8,509 nucleotides of DNA from an uncultured Clostridia bacterium (GTDB lineage: Bacteria; Bacillota_A; Clostridia; Oscillospirales; Oscillospiraceae): contig CASEPH010000260.1 in assembly GCA_949289625.1 (NCBI GenBank), forward strand, positions 1 to 8,509. Reading direction: 5' to 3'. A program made the position numbers and the translations under genes. Positions 1-6,045 of the stretch are shown here, one piece after another. The notes under the pieces were generated by a model that searched no databases, was not told the DNA's origin, and saw only the letters and a list, made by a program, of their open reading frames with translations. Numbering within the stretch: position 1 is the first letter of the stretch; each line of letters starts with the position of its first letter.

Positions 1-1
1 T

Positions 2-190
2 CTGCAGCGCCAACGGGAGGGCATCGAGATCGCCAAGCAACAGGGAAAGTACACCGGCAGGCAGCCGATTGTCCATCCGGATTTTGACAAGGTAACCGCA
101 CAGTGGCGGAGCGGGGAACTTACTGCTATCCAGGCCATGAAGCGGCTGGGTATGAGCAAGGCGACCTTCTACCGGCGGGTAAAGATATAA
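2..190 (+). CDS. Small serine recombinase (resolvase/invertase), C-terminal end
   Basis: Only the last 62 codons are in the window; the reading frame is open at the left edge and ends at TAA 188-190. The visible part starts with LQRQREGIEIAKQQGKYTGR, the helix-E end of a resolvase catalytic domain followed by the G-K-Y-x-G-R linker. A short helix-turn-helix DNA-binding domain of the Hin/resolvase type follows, with the recognition-helix pattern MSKATFYRRV near the end. The catalytic serine and the rest of the domain lie upstream. Proteins of this family (about 180-200 aa) resolve or invert DNA between short sites. Here it is probably an accessory resolvase or a remnant of a nested transposon, because a separate large serine recombinase is present at the other end. 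Transcription ends in the hairpin that begins at its own stop codon. Confidence 0.88.
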   Translation: MQRQREGIEIAKQQGKYTGRQPIVHPDFDKVTAQWRSGELTAIQAMKRLGMSKATFYRRVKI

Positions 191-235
191 AAAAGGTGGG
201 AAACGTGGGAAGTTCCCACCTTTCCCACCTTTTTT
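190..235. terminator. Long bidirectional terminator between convergent genes
   Basis: A 22-base arm (190-211) pairs with 213-234 with a single mismatch, flanked by an A-run on the left and a T-run on the right. It can therefore terminate the plus-strand recombinase and the minus-strand gene ending at 234. Each arm itself holds two similar units (GGTGGGAAA and CGTGGGAA), so shorter alternative pairings are possible. The stop codons of both genes lie within the outer edges of the hairpin. Confidence 0.85.
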
Positions 236-2198
236 AATCCAAGAATACCTTCCGATATAGAGAGACTACCTTCTTAAGCATGTCCTCCCGAATTCGTTCA
301 CAACAGAGCTTTTGAATCGTCAGCTCTACTTGAGCTAAATAAGGCTGATAGTCCTCTGCGTGAAATTCGTTGCCCTGCAAACATATAAACGAGGCATTTA
401 ATTCATCTATTGTGAAATCAGATCCCGGATAAAGGACATTTTCTTCCCCTTCTACATATTTAGAAACTTCATCATCACTACGAATCAACTTTTCCAGCCA
501 TACTGCAAGCTCTCTATGCCATGTTCTGGTCGGAGCACTCATACCAATTCCGTATGGGGAAAGGAACGCGAGTTTTTTATATTCTTCTGCAACTGCTTTT
601 GTAACTATATGATCTAACCTTCTACGTATTTTCCATTCTTTGCTTTTCGACGATTTTTCTTTCGCAACTGTTTCATAAAAAAATTGAAAGTCTGTTTGCT
701 CAATCCATGTTTTAGCATATTGCGGTAGCATAGAATAGTCAAACTCTAATAACTTATCAATATGATCCTGAATGATATACATCGTTTCCATAGAATAGTC
801 GTTACTTCCCAATTCTATGTCTGTTGTAATAGATCCACGTTTCAGCATATGGCGTTGACATCTCTGGAAAAGATAATAATTCAAAGTCGAATTTTGAATA
901 AAAGGGCACTTCCAATCCCACCACTTGCAAAGTGCGGCAAATAACCACTGATGACAGGTTTGAAGCTGTATAGATCGGCGATCCAAACTGCAGAGATCCG
1001 ATTGAAAAGCTGTATGGCTTTCGTTAACGGCAAATCTGGTCCGAAGGAACGGGGCAACTGGGTTTTGATTATGCATTAAAAACTTGCTCAGGAAAAATGA
1101 TGCAGCTTCTAGGGTTCCCTTCCATGAAAAGACGCTCTCCATTCCTTTAATAAATCGATAAATTGGGTGTCTCCGATAGCTCTGAAGAATATTACGCTCT
1201 GTACGCTTTAGCCCTCTCAGAGGCCTTTCCTCATTCCATAAAGGATATTTCTCCATAATATTAGGTGTGATTTTACTTAGTCTGGCAATATGTAGAAATT
1301 CTGTTAATCCTAATGTAACAATAAGGTCTTCATCAAAAGGCGATGAAATTTGACGAACCTTAGCATTTAATTCGTTAAGATACTTTTTATAGCTATAAAG
1401 CCATTTCCCCTTATAGTTAATATTGGACTGGACTTGCATAATTCTATTCAGTACTCTCCAAAATCGATCTAAGGTAAGTATAATAACACCAATTTCTTTG
1501 ATCTGTTCCAAACAAGATTCCGCTGTTTTGCGCTCTATCTCTTGAACCTCTAGATACTGCGAAAGACTATACTGACTGTAGATGTTCCAGAATGCCTCAT
1601 ATGCTCTTTTTGGAATATCAATATGAGAAGGAGCTATTTCGGCCTTTTCATGCATCAAATTACTCCAATTACCAAATAATTTACTCCCTTCATTTAATGG
1701 ATTGAGTAGTCGGTCACGCAACCATCGATATTCATCCCCAAAATGGCCATAAGTCCGTCTCTTCGCAATTTCATCGAGGCAACCCATATATATTTTGACG
1801 CAGTTTCCACTCTCTTCGCACTCCTTGGTAAACATGCTTAAATCGCAGGGGCGTACATGCGTACGCTCCTCCGGCAAAACATATGTGCCAAACAAAAAAC
1901 CACGTCCTGCAATTGCATAAGTCAATACTTCCTTCAACATGTTTTTGTTGTTCTTACGAAGTGATTCAATATTCTGTTCGACAGCATCGAAAAATGCCAG
2001 GGCATTGTGAGTAGGCAGCCTGAGTTCTTTGCAAATCCAGTAAAAATTGTCCAGTTCTTCTACAGCACCTTCTCTATAGTAGCTTGTATTACATTCAACG
2101 GTGTATATAATTTTGGACTCGATACAAGCCGATTGCTGCTCAACAATTGTGCCTGTATAGATTAAGTCAGACACTATCTTTGCTAAAGACCCCTTCAA
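234..2198 (-). CDS. Unknown 654-aa protein, AT-rich cargo gene
   Basis: I do not recognise this protein. It starts with TTG at 2198-2196: a strong GGGAGGGG Shine-Dalgarno (2212-2205) sits 6 bases upstream, an in-frame TGA lies at 2228-2226, and no other start is close. The protein looks soluble and mostly helical, with no signal peptide, membrane segment or clear Walker motif. It is rich in aromatic and charged residues. A central stretch (about residues 403-450) has five cysteines and several histidines (C403, C415-H416, C424, C431, C447, H450) around a tryptophan-rich WWDWKC segment, but this does not form a zinc-finger pattern I can name. Basic patches occur at about 329-344 (KRTER, YRRH) and 519-527 (EWKIRRRLD). 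Its composition is clearly more AT-rich than the genes on both sides, which suggests separate acquisition. It stands alone, convergent to the resolvase and divergent from the ATPase operon. Such placement is common for accessory (for example defence) genes, but no function can be assigned from the sequence. Confidence 0.85.
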   Translation of the reverse strand: MKGSLAKIVSDLIYTGTIVEQQSACIESKIIYTVECNTSYYREGAVEELDNFYWICKELRLPTHNALAFFDAVEQNIESLRKNNKNMLKEVLTYAIAGRGFLFGTYVLPEERTHVRPCDLSMFTKECEESGNCVKIYMGCLDEIAKRRTYGHFGDEYRWLRDRLLNPLNEGSKLFGNWSNLMHEKAEIAPSHIDIPKRAYEAFWNIYSQYSLSQYLEVQEIERKTAESCLEQIKEIGVIILTLDRFWRVLNRIMQVQSNINYKGKWLYSYKKYLNELNAKVRQISSPFDEDLIVTLGLTEFLHIARLSKITPNIMEKYPLWNEERPLRGLKRTERNILQSYRRHPIYRFIKGMESVFSWKGTLEAASFFLSKFLMHNQNPVAPFLRTRFAVNESHTAFQSDLCSLDRRSIQLQTCHQWLFAALCKWWDWKCPFIQNSTLNYYLFQRCQRHMLKRGSITTDIELGSNDYSMETMYIIQDHIDKLLEFDYSMLPQYAKTWIEQTDFQFFYETVAKEKSSKSKEWKIRRRLDHIVTKAVAEEYKKLAFLSPYGIGMSAPTRTWHRELAVWLEKLIRSDDEVSKYVEGEENVLYPGSDFTIDELNASFICLQGNEFHAEDYQPYLAQVELTIQKLCCERIREDMLKKVVSLYRKVFLD

Positions 2199-2204
2199 AC
2201 TACA

Positions 2205-2212
2205 CCCCTCCC
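2205..2212 (-). promoter_or_regulatory. Shine-Dalgarno that fixes the TTG start of the 654-aa gene
   Basis: On the minus strand GGGAGGGG is followed by a 6-base spacer and TTG. It is one of the strongest ribosome-binding sites in the window and is the main reason for accepting the TTG start. No convincing minus-strand -35/-10 pair was found in the 140-base gap upstream. Confidence 0.7.
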
Positions 2213-2254
2213 AGCTTCCAAAAAATCAGCTAAAAAACTCGAGGTTCAGCGGCA

Positions 2255-2283
2255 TTAAAATCCAGTCCCTCAAATGCTATACT
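2255..2283 (+). promoter_or_regulatory. Sigma-A-type promoter of the coiled-coil/ATPase operon
   Basis: TTAAAA (2255-2260) as -35 and TATACT (2278-2283) as -10 are separated by exactly 17 bases, with 4/6 and 5/6 matches to consensus. The start of transcription would be near 2289-2291, about 50 bases before the GTG of the first gene. The palindrome at 2294-2307 follows directly. Confidence 0.65.
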
Positions 2284-2293
2284 ATCCTCAACG

Positions 2294-2307
2294 CCAATGG
2301 CCATTGG
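2294..2307. promoter_or_regulatory. Perfect 14-base palindrome, candidate operator
   Basis: CCAATGGCCATTGG reads the same on both strands. It lies just after the predicted transcription start of the operon (about +4 to +17), where a bound dimeric repressor would block the polymerase. An outer AAC/GTT pair (2290-2292 and 2310-2312) extends the symmetry imperfectly. It could instead be a replication-initiator site, because the operon it faces encodes an ATPase that may act on element DNA. As RNA it would give only a weak five-pair hairpin, so a terminator role is unlikely. Confidence 0.5.
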
Positions 2308-2338
2308 GTGTTAACACTTTTCGCTGGAGGTATGCCCT

Positions 2339-2635
2339 GTGAGCGCACCGCTGAACGACTACAATCCATCCCGAGACAGCACACCGCACGTTACGGATAT
2401 CTGCAAGGGAAAGAAAAAAATCAAAAAATTGAAAAAATCCATTAAACAGCACAGGAAAAAATACTTGAAGGCCACGTACAAAGCAGCGGAACGGTTAAAC
2501 GAGGAGCGTGAGCGGCGATACCAAGCGGAGGCCGACCTGAAGTGTGCCGTCTTCCTCCTCAAGGTGATGGCCCAAGGGAGGCAAATTCCTCTGCCTGATC
2601 TGTCTCAGGACGGTGAAGGCGGTGGCAACCCATGA
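2339..2635 (+). CDS. Small basic coiled-coil protein, partner of the ATPase
   Basis: This 98-aa protein has a GTG start at 2339 with GGAGG (2326-2330) 8 bases upstream. Its first 20 residues are polar. Residues about 22-50 are strongly basic (KGKKKIKKLKKSIKQHRKKY), followed by an amphipathic, charged helix (about 45-77, with AAERLNEERERRYQAEADLK) that looks like a coiled coil. A proline/glycine-rich tail ends the protein. The basic part suggests nucleic-acid contact and the helix suggests self-association or binding to a partner. Its stop overlaps the ATPase start (ATGA at 2632-2635), so the two are translationally coupled and probably act together. I do not recognise a named family. An ATG at 2332 is in another frame and sits too close to the Shine-Dalgarno. 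Confidence 0.75.
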   Translation: MSAPLNDYNPSRDSTPHVTDICKGKKKIKKLKKSIKQHRKKYLKATYKAAERLNEERERRYQAEADLKCAVFLLKVMAQGRQIPLPDLSQDGEGGGNP

Positions 2636-4287
2636 CTGCCCCACACTTCGGCATTAGTGCCAAGGGGGATATCCTTTGTTCAGGTCGAGATGAGGTGCCC
2701 CTGGCCAACTTCTCCTTTGATACCGTCCGGCCGCTCTATGACCCGGTTCATCCAGCTTTCCTGTCTGGGCTCCAAGTAAGCGTCCGCCACCCCGACGGAT
2801 GCTCCACTATTTTCCTTGACATCACCGCGAAAGATCTGACTGGACAGATCCTCCGCAAGATTCCAGTCTGCAGGCTCCTGCAGTCAGCAGCGCGGGCGAC
2901 GCTCGATGCGCACCTCATCTCGCTAGTCGAAAAGAGCTCGACTGAGCCCAAAACTCTCTACTTCCGGGAGCACGGCCTCTGCCAGTTAGAAGGTGGACAT
3001 TGGGCTTATGTTTGTGGAGACACTGTGCTCGGTATGCCAGATAGTCTAAAGTATCAGGTTGCGGACAAGGTCGCTAGGGCCCACCTGGCCTGGGATCCTG
3101 AGCTGCCGGCGATTGACGCTGTGAAGGAACTATGCCAGCGGTTGGGACAGTACGACCATATCCTGCTGCCGGTTTGGGGGTTCACCATTTTCAGCAGTTT
3201 GCGTTCCTGTGTCCGGCAGCTCAACCTGACCACCCTGCCGTCGCTGGCCATCGTTGGCGGGCAAAACTTGGGGAAGACCACTCTGGCGCAGCGATACCTG
3301 CTGCTGTATGACGACAAGCATCGCCCCGGGCGCTGTTGGGCCCAGCTCGACGCGCACTCCACGGCGGCGGCCACCATCAACCAAGTGTGCCTCTACCGGG
3401 ATCAAGTGGTTCTGGTGGATGACCTGGCCAGGAGCGCGTCAGCGGCGGAGCGGAGGGCCCGGCTGGAGCTGATCGCCGAAGTGCTGCGCTTTGCCTCCAA
3501 CGACGTGGACCGTGTGCGGATGACGTCCAAGAGGTTGGTCGAGGAGCGCTTCTGCCAGGCAGGGCTGGCTTTTACTGGGGAATTTCAGCTGGACAACCCC
3601 TCCGACCTGACACGGCTGGTTTCGGTGGAACTCCGTGAACAACTCAAAGGCGGGAACGATGGTGACCGCAGGTTAGCGGCTACAGCTTTTCACCATTTCC
3701 TTCTGTGGCTGCTGCCCCGATTGGATGAGGAGATCGAGAAGCTCCGCCGGGCACTGGATGCGGTCACAACGGGCGTTGACATCCGCCTGCGAAAAAACCG
3801 GATGGTGCTGCTCTGGGCGATCCATCTGTTCTACAGCTTTGCCGAGGATCTCGGTGCTGTCACAGAAAAGTATTCCGCTCAGGCATTGGCCAGTGCCGAA
3901 ACCATCCTGAACGGCCTGCTCGACAGACAGCGCCAAAGCGTCAAGCGGGTGACGCGTCCTGCCCCGGCCGGAAACCTGAGCTGGTACATCCTGCGGGGCT
4001 ATCGGAACAACGCCTTCCATGTGGTTCCACGCAAAAAGATCCGCGATTCGAGCGACTGTGTTGTGGAGAACGATGCCCTGTGTATTCGCGCGGAGGCCCT
4101 GCTGCAGTTTTTCCACACGGCCACGCCGTACCATGAACTGACCAAGACCGACATGAGCCGGCGTCTGGCAGGAGAGGGAGTCCTGGCACAACACAAAGAG
4201 CGCCGCGCCGCGACAAAGAAAATCGGGGGAAAGCGGTATCTGGAGCTGCACTTTTCAAATCTGAAAGCGGCCACACAGGCATACTGA
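2632..4287 (+). CDS. P-loop ATPase, possibly DUF927/SF3-helicase-like, of a mobile element
   Basis: This 551-aa protein starts at the ATG overlapping the previous stop. The N-terminal 200 residues are of unknown fold. A Walker A motif, GGQNLGKTT (residues 209-217), follows the strand LPSLAIV, and a Walker B, QVVLVDD (258-264), lies about 45 residues later. A sensor-like stretch GLAFTGEF (311-318) resembles the S/T-G-E motif seen in DUF927-type ATPases. The region 345-435 is helical. The C-terminus (about 480-545), with TDMSRRLAGEGVLAQ and KKIGGKRYLEL, looks like a winged helix that would bind DNA. The order ATPase then winged helix fits phage or plasmid primase-helicase-like proteins, and I infer a role in replication or maintenance of the excised element. 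No TOPRIM or archaeo-eukaryotic primase motif is visible, so it may be helicase/loader only. Assignment to a precise family is tentative; the ATPase call itself is firm. Confidence 0.8.
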   Translation: MTAPHFGISAKGDILCSGRDEVPLANFSFDTVRPLYDPVHPAFLSGLQVSVRHPDGCSTIFLDITAKDLTGQILRKIPVCRLLQSAARATLDAHLISLVEKSSTEPKTLYFREHGLCQLEGGHWAYVCGDTVLGMPDSLKYQVADKVARAHLAWDPELPAIDAVKELCQRLGQYDHILLPVWGFTIFSSLRSCVRQLNLTTLPSLAIVGGQNLGKTTLAQRYLLLYDDKHRPGRCWAQLDAHSTAAATINQVCLYRDQVVLVDDLARSASAAERRARLELIAEVLRFASNDVDRVRMTSKRLVEERFCQAGLAFTGEFQLDNPSDLTRLVSVELREQLKGGNDGDRRLAATAFHHFLLWLLPRLDEEIEKLRRALDAVTTGVDIRLRKNRMVLLWAIHLFYSFAEDLGAVTEKYSAQALASAETILNGLLDRQRQSVKRVTRPAPAGNLSWYILRGYRNNAFHVVPRKKIRDSSDCVVENDALCIRAEALLQFFHTATPYHELTKTDMSRRLAGEGVLAQHKERRAATKKIGGKRYLELHFSNLKAATQAY

Positions 4288-4365
4288 GATTGAAAAAACG
4301 GACGCATACGATAGGCCGACCACGCATATCTATGGGATACTGAATGAGAGGAGGTGGCTTCCGCC

Positions 4366-4533
4366 TTGAAGCGGCCCAAGCTGACTTATACGTTCCACAA
4401 TCCCAACACGGTGGAGGCCACCGCCGATTTTCTGGTCAAGCTCTTTGTGGAAGTCAACCAGCCCAAGCTGGAGGAGATTCTCCGACGGGTGCAAGAGGAG
4501 AGCGGGCAGGAACTGCCCAAAACTGGTACATAA
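4366..4533 (+). CDS. Short 'KRPKLTYTF' element protein, 55 aa
   Basis: The frame from TTG 4366 to TAA 4531-4533 encodes a 55-aa protein beginning KRPKLTYTFHNPNTVEATAD and ending in a charged helix (about residues 34-47). AGGAGGT (4349-4355) lies 10 bases upstream. An in-frame GTG at 4354 overlaps this Shine-Dalgarno and is less likely. From memory, very similar short proteins with K-P-K-L-T-Y-T-F-x-N-P-N occur in many clostridial mobile elements near site-specific recombinases; their function is unknown to me. It follows the ATPase gene by 78 bases without an obvious promoter of its own and is directly followed by a terminator. It is therefore probably the last gene of the operon. Confidence 0.75.
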   Translation: MKRPKLTYTFHNPNTVEATADFLVKLFVEVNQPKLEEILRRVQEESGQELPKTGT

Positions 4534-4537
4534 CGCC

Positions 4538-4574
4538 GTTCCGCCGTCCATCTGTTGGATGGCGGAACTTTTTT
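4538..4574 (+). terminator. Rho-independent terminator of the ATPase operon
   Basis: A 13-base stem (4538-4550 with 4556-4568, one G-U pair) with a TCTGT loop is followed by six T residues (4569-4574). It begins five bases after the stop of the 55-aa gene. No T-run exists in the other direction, so it serves the plus strand only, although its last bases overlap the stop codon of the convergent regulator gene. Confidence 0.9.
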
Positions 4575-5889
4575 ATCTCTCCGGCAGGCAGTACGCCTGG
4601 GTGCGGCCTCCGCCAGTCTTGCGCAACAGGCCCTTCCGGGTCATCTCCCGCAGGGCAAGGATTGCCGTGGCCTGGGAGACACCCAGGGCCTTCTCTACCT
4701 CTCTCCGAGTAATGGATCCACGCTCTTCCAGCAAAGCCAGAACCGTGGCCTCACGCTCCGTCAGGCCGCTGGTGCGCCGAGTCTCCGCCGTTTGGGCTTC
4801 CCGGCCGTAGTTCAGATTGGGCAGGGTTACCTTGAAGGCGTGATCTGCAATCTCAATCACCGGCTGCACCGGCTGCTCCCGATAGCACTCCTGAATCTTG
4901 GGCATCCCGGTACCATAGGCCTCAATCAGGCGCAGGCGGTAAAACACATTGGCCAGCTGCTCATTCCGCGGGGCAGATACTCCTAGCAGGATATCCGCCT
5001 TTGTCAAACCACGTACCAGACCGCCCACTGAGACAAACTCAATCCGGTCGTCAAAGATGCTGATGAGGGTAGGTGCGCGGAAGCTGTAATCCCGGTGGAT
5101 AATGGCGTTTAGCAGCGCCTCTCGGATGGCCTGTACCGGATAATCCCGCACATCCACCCGTTCCAGGCCCCGGTAGTCTGCATGGGTGTTATTGAAGCGG
5201 TCAATATAAGCAAAGGCCTCGTCTAGCTGGTTCAGCAGGGAGCCGGTGAGCTCTGCCCGGTCTCGAAATACGGTCTTTCGGCTCCCTTGAAACACCGCGA
5301 GTTTCAGCGTGTGGATACACTGCTCGGAGAGCAGCAGAGCCAGATTTGTATAGGTGCCGTCTGACCCGATCAGTCCCAGCGTCCGCTTCTGCTGTTCCCC
5401 AAAGGCGAGTCCCTGTTTTTGAAAGTATTCTCCTGCCTTTTGGAAGGTCAGCTGCTGGTTAAGAGAGCGGGATGCCTCGTAACAATCCCCGCTGGTCTCC
5501 CGAATCATGTCCAGAATGGCTGCTTCTGTGGCAGGTACTGTGGAGGCCCCAAAGCGGACAAATACCCCCTCCGGCCGAATTCCTTTTCCCGCCAGATAGT
5601 AGGGGCGGGCCGTTCCCCTCTGTACCCGGAGTGTTACTATAGTTTTTCCCTCCAGTTCCTCCGCGTTGCACGCCACAAAGAGGGTCACATCCGGACGGAT
5701 GGCATCCCGCAGGGTGTTGGCCGCTTGGAGCATGGTTCCATCCGGGTCTTCTACGCCGGTGACAGCGCCGTCATCCTCCACTCCGATATATACGGTGCCG
5801 CCGTCTCCATTGGCAAAGGCGATTACTGTTTTTTTGATGTCATCCACATACTTCCGTTTGAGCTCAACCGTCCCGCTCTCTGTCAACAT
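4573..5889 (-). CDS. AlbA_2 (Schlafen-type) / HATPase_c_4 / winged-helix regulator
   Basis: This 438-aa protein starts at ATG 5889-5887 and ends at TAA 4575-4573. Residues 1-120 form an AlbA_2 domain: E-L-K-R-K near the start, then IAFANGDGGTVYIGVEDDG (23-41) and VEGVF-VRFGAS-type motifs up to about 117. Residues about 245-335 match the HATPase_c_4 ATP-binding part, with PVQAIREALLNAIIHRDYS (251-269) and a YGTGMPKI motif (325-332). Residues about 376-435 are a winged helix (LTEREATVLALLEE, then SQATAILALREM). Proteins with this architecture are annotated as ATP-binding transcriptional regulators or nucleic-acid-binding proteins, and some homologues are linked to defence or stress. The length is normal for the family and nothing is missing. 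It is divergent from the large serine recombinase and shares a 156-base control region with it, so control of excision and of itself is plausible inference. The Shine-Dalgarno is weak (purine-rich GGAAAGAAAG). Confidence 0.88.
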   Translation of the reverse strand: MLTESGTVELKRKYVDDIKKTVIAFANGDGGTVYIGVEDDGAVTGVEDPDGTMLQAANTLRDAIRPDVTLFVACNAEELEGKTIVTLRVQRGTARPYYLAGKGIRPEGVFVRFGASTVPATEAAILDMIRETSGDCYEASRSLNQQLTFQKAGEYFQKQGLAFGEQQKRTLGLIGSDGTYTNLALLLSEQCIHTLKLAVFQGSRKTVFRDRAELTGSLLNQLDEAFAYIDRFNNTHADYRGLERVDVRDYPVQAIREALLNAIIHRDYSFRAPTLISIFDDRIEFVSVGGLVRGLTKADILLGVSAPRNEQLANVFYRLRLIEAYGTGMPKIQECYREQPVQPVIEIADHAFKVTLPNLNYGREAQTAETRRTSGLTEREATVLALLEERGSITRREVEKALGVSQATAILALREMTRKGLLRKTGGGRTQAYCLPER

Positions 5890-5913
5890 GCATCTATCAC
5901 TTTCTTTCCAGTT

Positions 5914-5950
5914 ATTCTAATGATTCTAATTATTATTATAATCAGAATAA
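5914..5950. promoter_or_regulatory. Triple ATTCTAAT-like sites, candidate operator
   Basis: Two direct copies of ATTCTAAT (5914-5921 and 5923-5930, 9-base period) are followed by an inverted copy, ATCAGAAT (5941-5948, 7 of 8). The outer pair also gives TTATTCT (5912-5918) opposite AGAATAA (5944-5950). They flank the predicted -10 box of the AlbA_2 regulator gene, as expected for an autoregulatory operator. The region is very AT-rich, so chance similarity is possible. Confidence 0.4.
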
Positions 5951-5962
5951 GTCAAAAAGCAA
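5935..5962 (-). promoter_or_regulatory. Promoter of the AlbA_2 regulator gene
   Basis: On the minus strand TTGCTT (5962-5957) and a perfect TATAAT (5940-5935) are spaced by 16 bases. The start of transcription would be near 5928, about 40 bases before the ATG. An alternative -35, TTGACT, lies too close (9 bases) to the same -10 box. Confidence 0.5.
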
Positions 5963-5973
5963 TCGAATTTTTC

Positions 5974-6002
5974 TTGTATTCAATTGAAACTTTTGATATA
6001 AT
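5974..6002 (+). promoter_or_regulatory. Promoter of the large serine recombinase gene
   Basis: TTGTAT (5974-5979) and a perfect TATAAT (5997-6002) are separated by 17 bases. A TTGAAA at 5984 is only 7 bases from the -10 and cannot be the -35. The leader would be about 37 bases long and contains AGAGGG (6033-6038) 7 bases before the ATG. Confidence 0.6.
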
Positions 6003-6045
6003 ACGGTCATAACAGAATGGTAATATTTTAACAGAGGGATATGCC

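Noticed and set aside
2199..2338. Minus-strand promoter for the 654-aa gene
   Set aside because: TATAGC and TTTAAT stretches exist, but none has an acceptable -35 box at 16-18 bases.
2332..2448. ATG at 2332 giving a 37-aa frame just after GGAGG
   Set aside because: The spacing to the Shine-Dalgarno is one base, and the frame is out of phase with the coupled 98-aa gene.
3673..4251. Open minus-strand frame of 192 codons opposite the ATPase gene
   Set aside because: It is a shadow of the plus-strand gene: no ribosome-binding site, no protein-like pattern, and the plus-strand frame has Walker motifs.
4344..4712. Overlapping plus-strand frames across the 55-aa gene and the operon terminator
   Set aside because: They read through a strong terminator and into the antisense of the regulator; the 55-aa frame has the better start and a recognisable sequence.
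5984..6002. TTGAAA at 5984-5989 as -35 box of the integrase promoter
   Set aside because: Only 7 bases separate it from the TATAAT box; TTGTAT at 5974 has the correct 17-base spacing.
5419..6012. Open plus-strand frame opposite the AlbA_2 gene and extending into the promoter region
   Set aside because: It lies antisense to a clear gene and runs through two promoters; composition is not protein-like.
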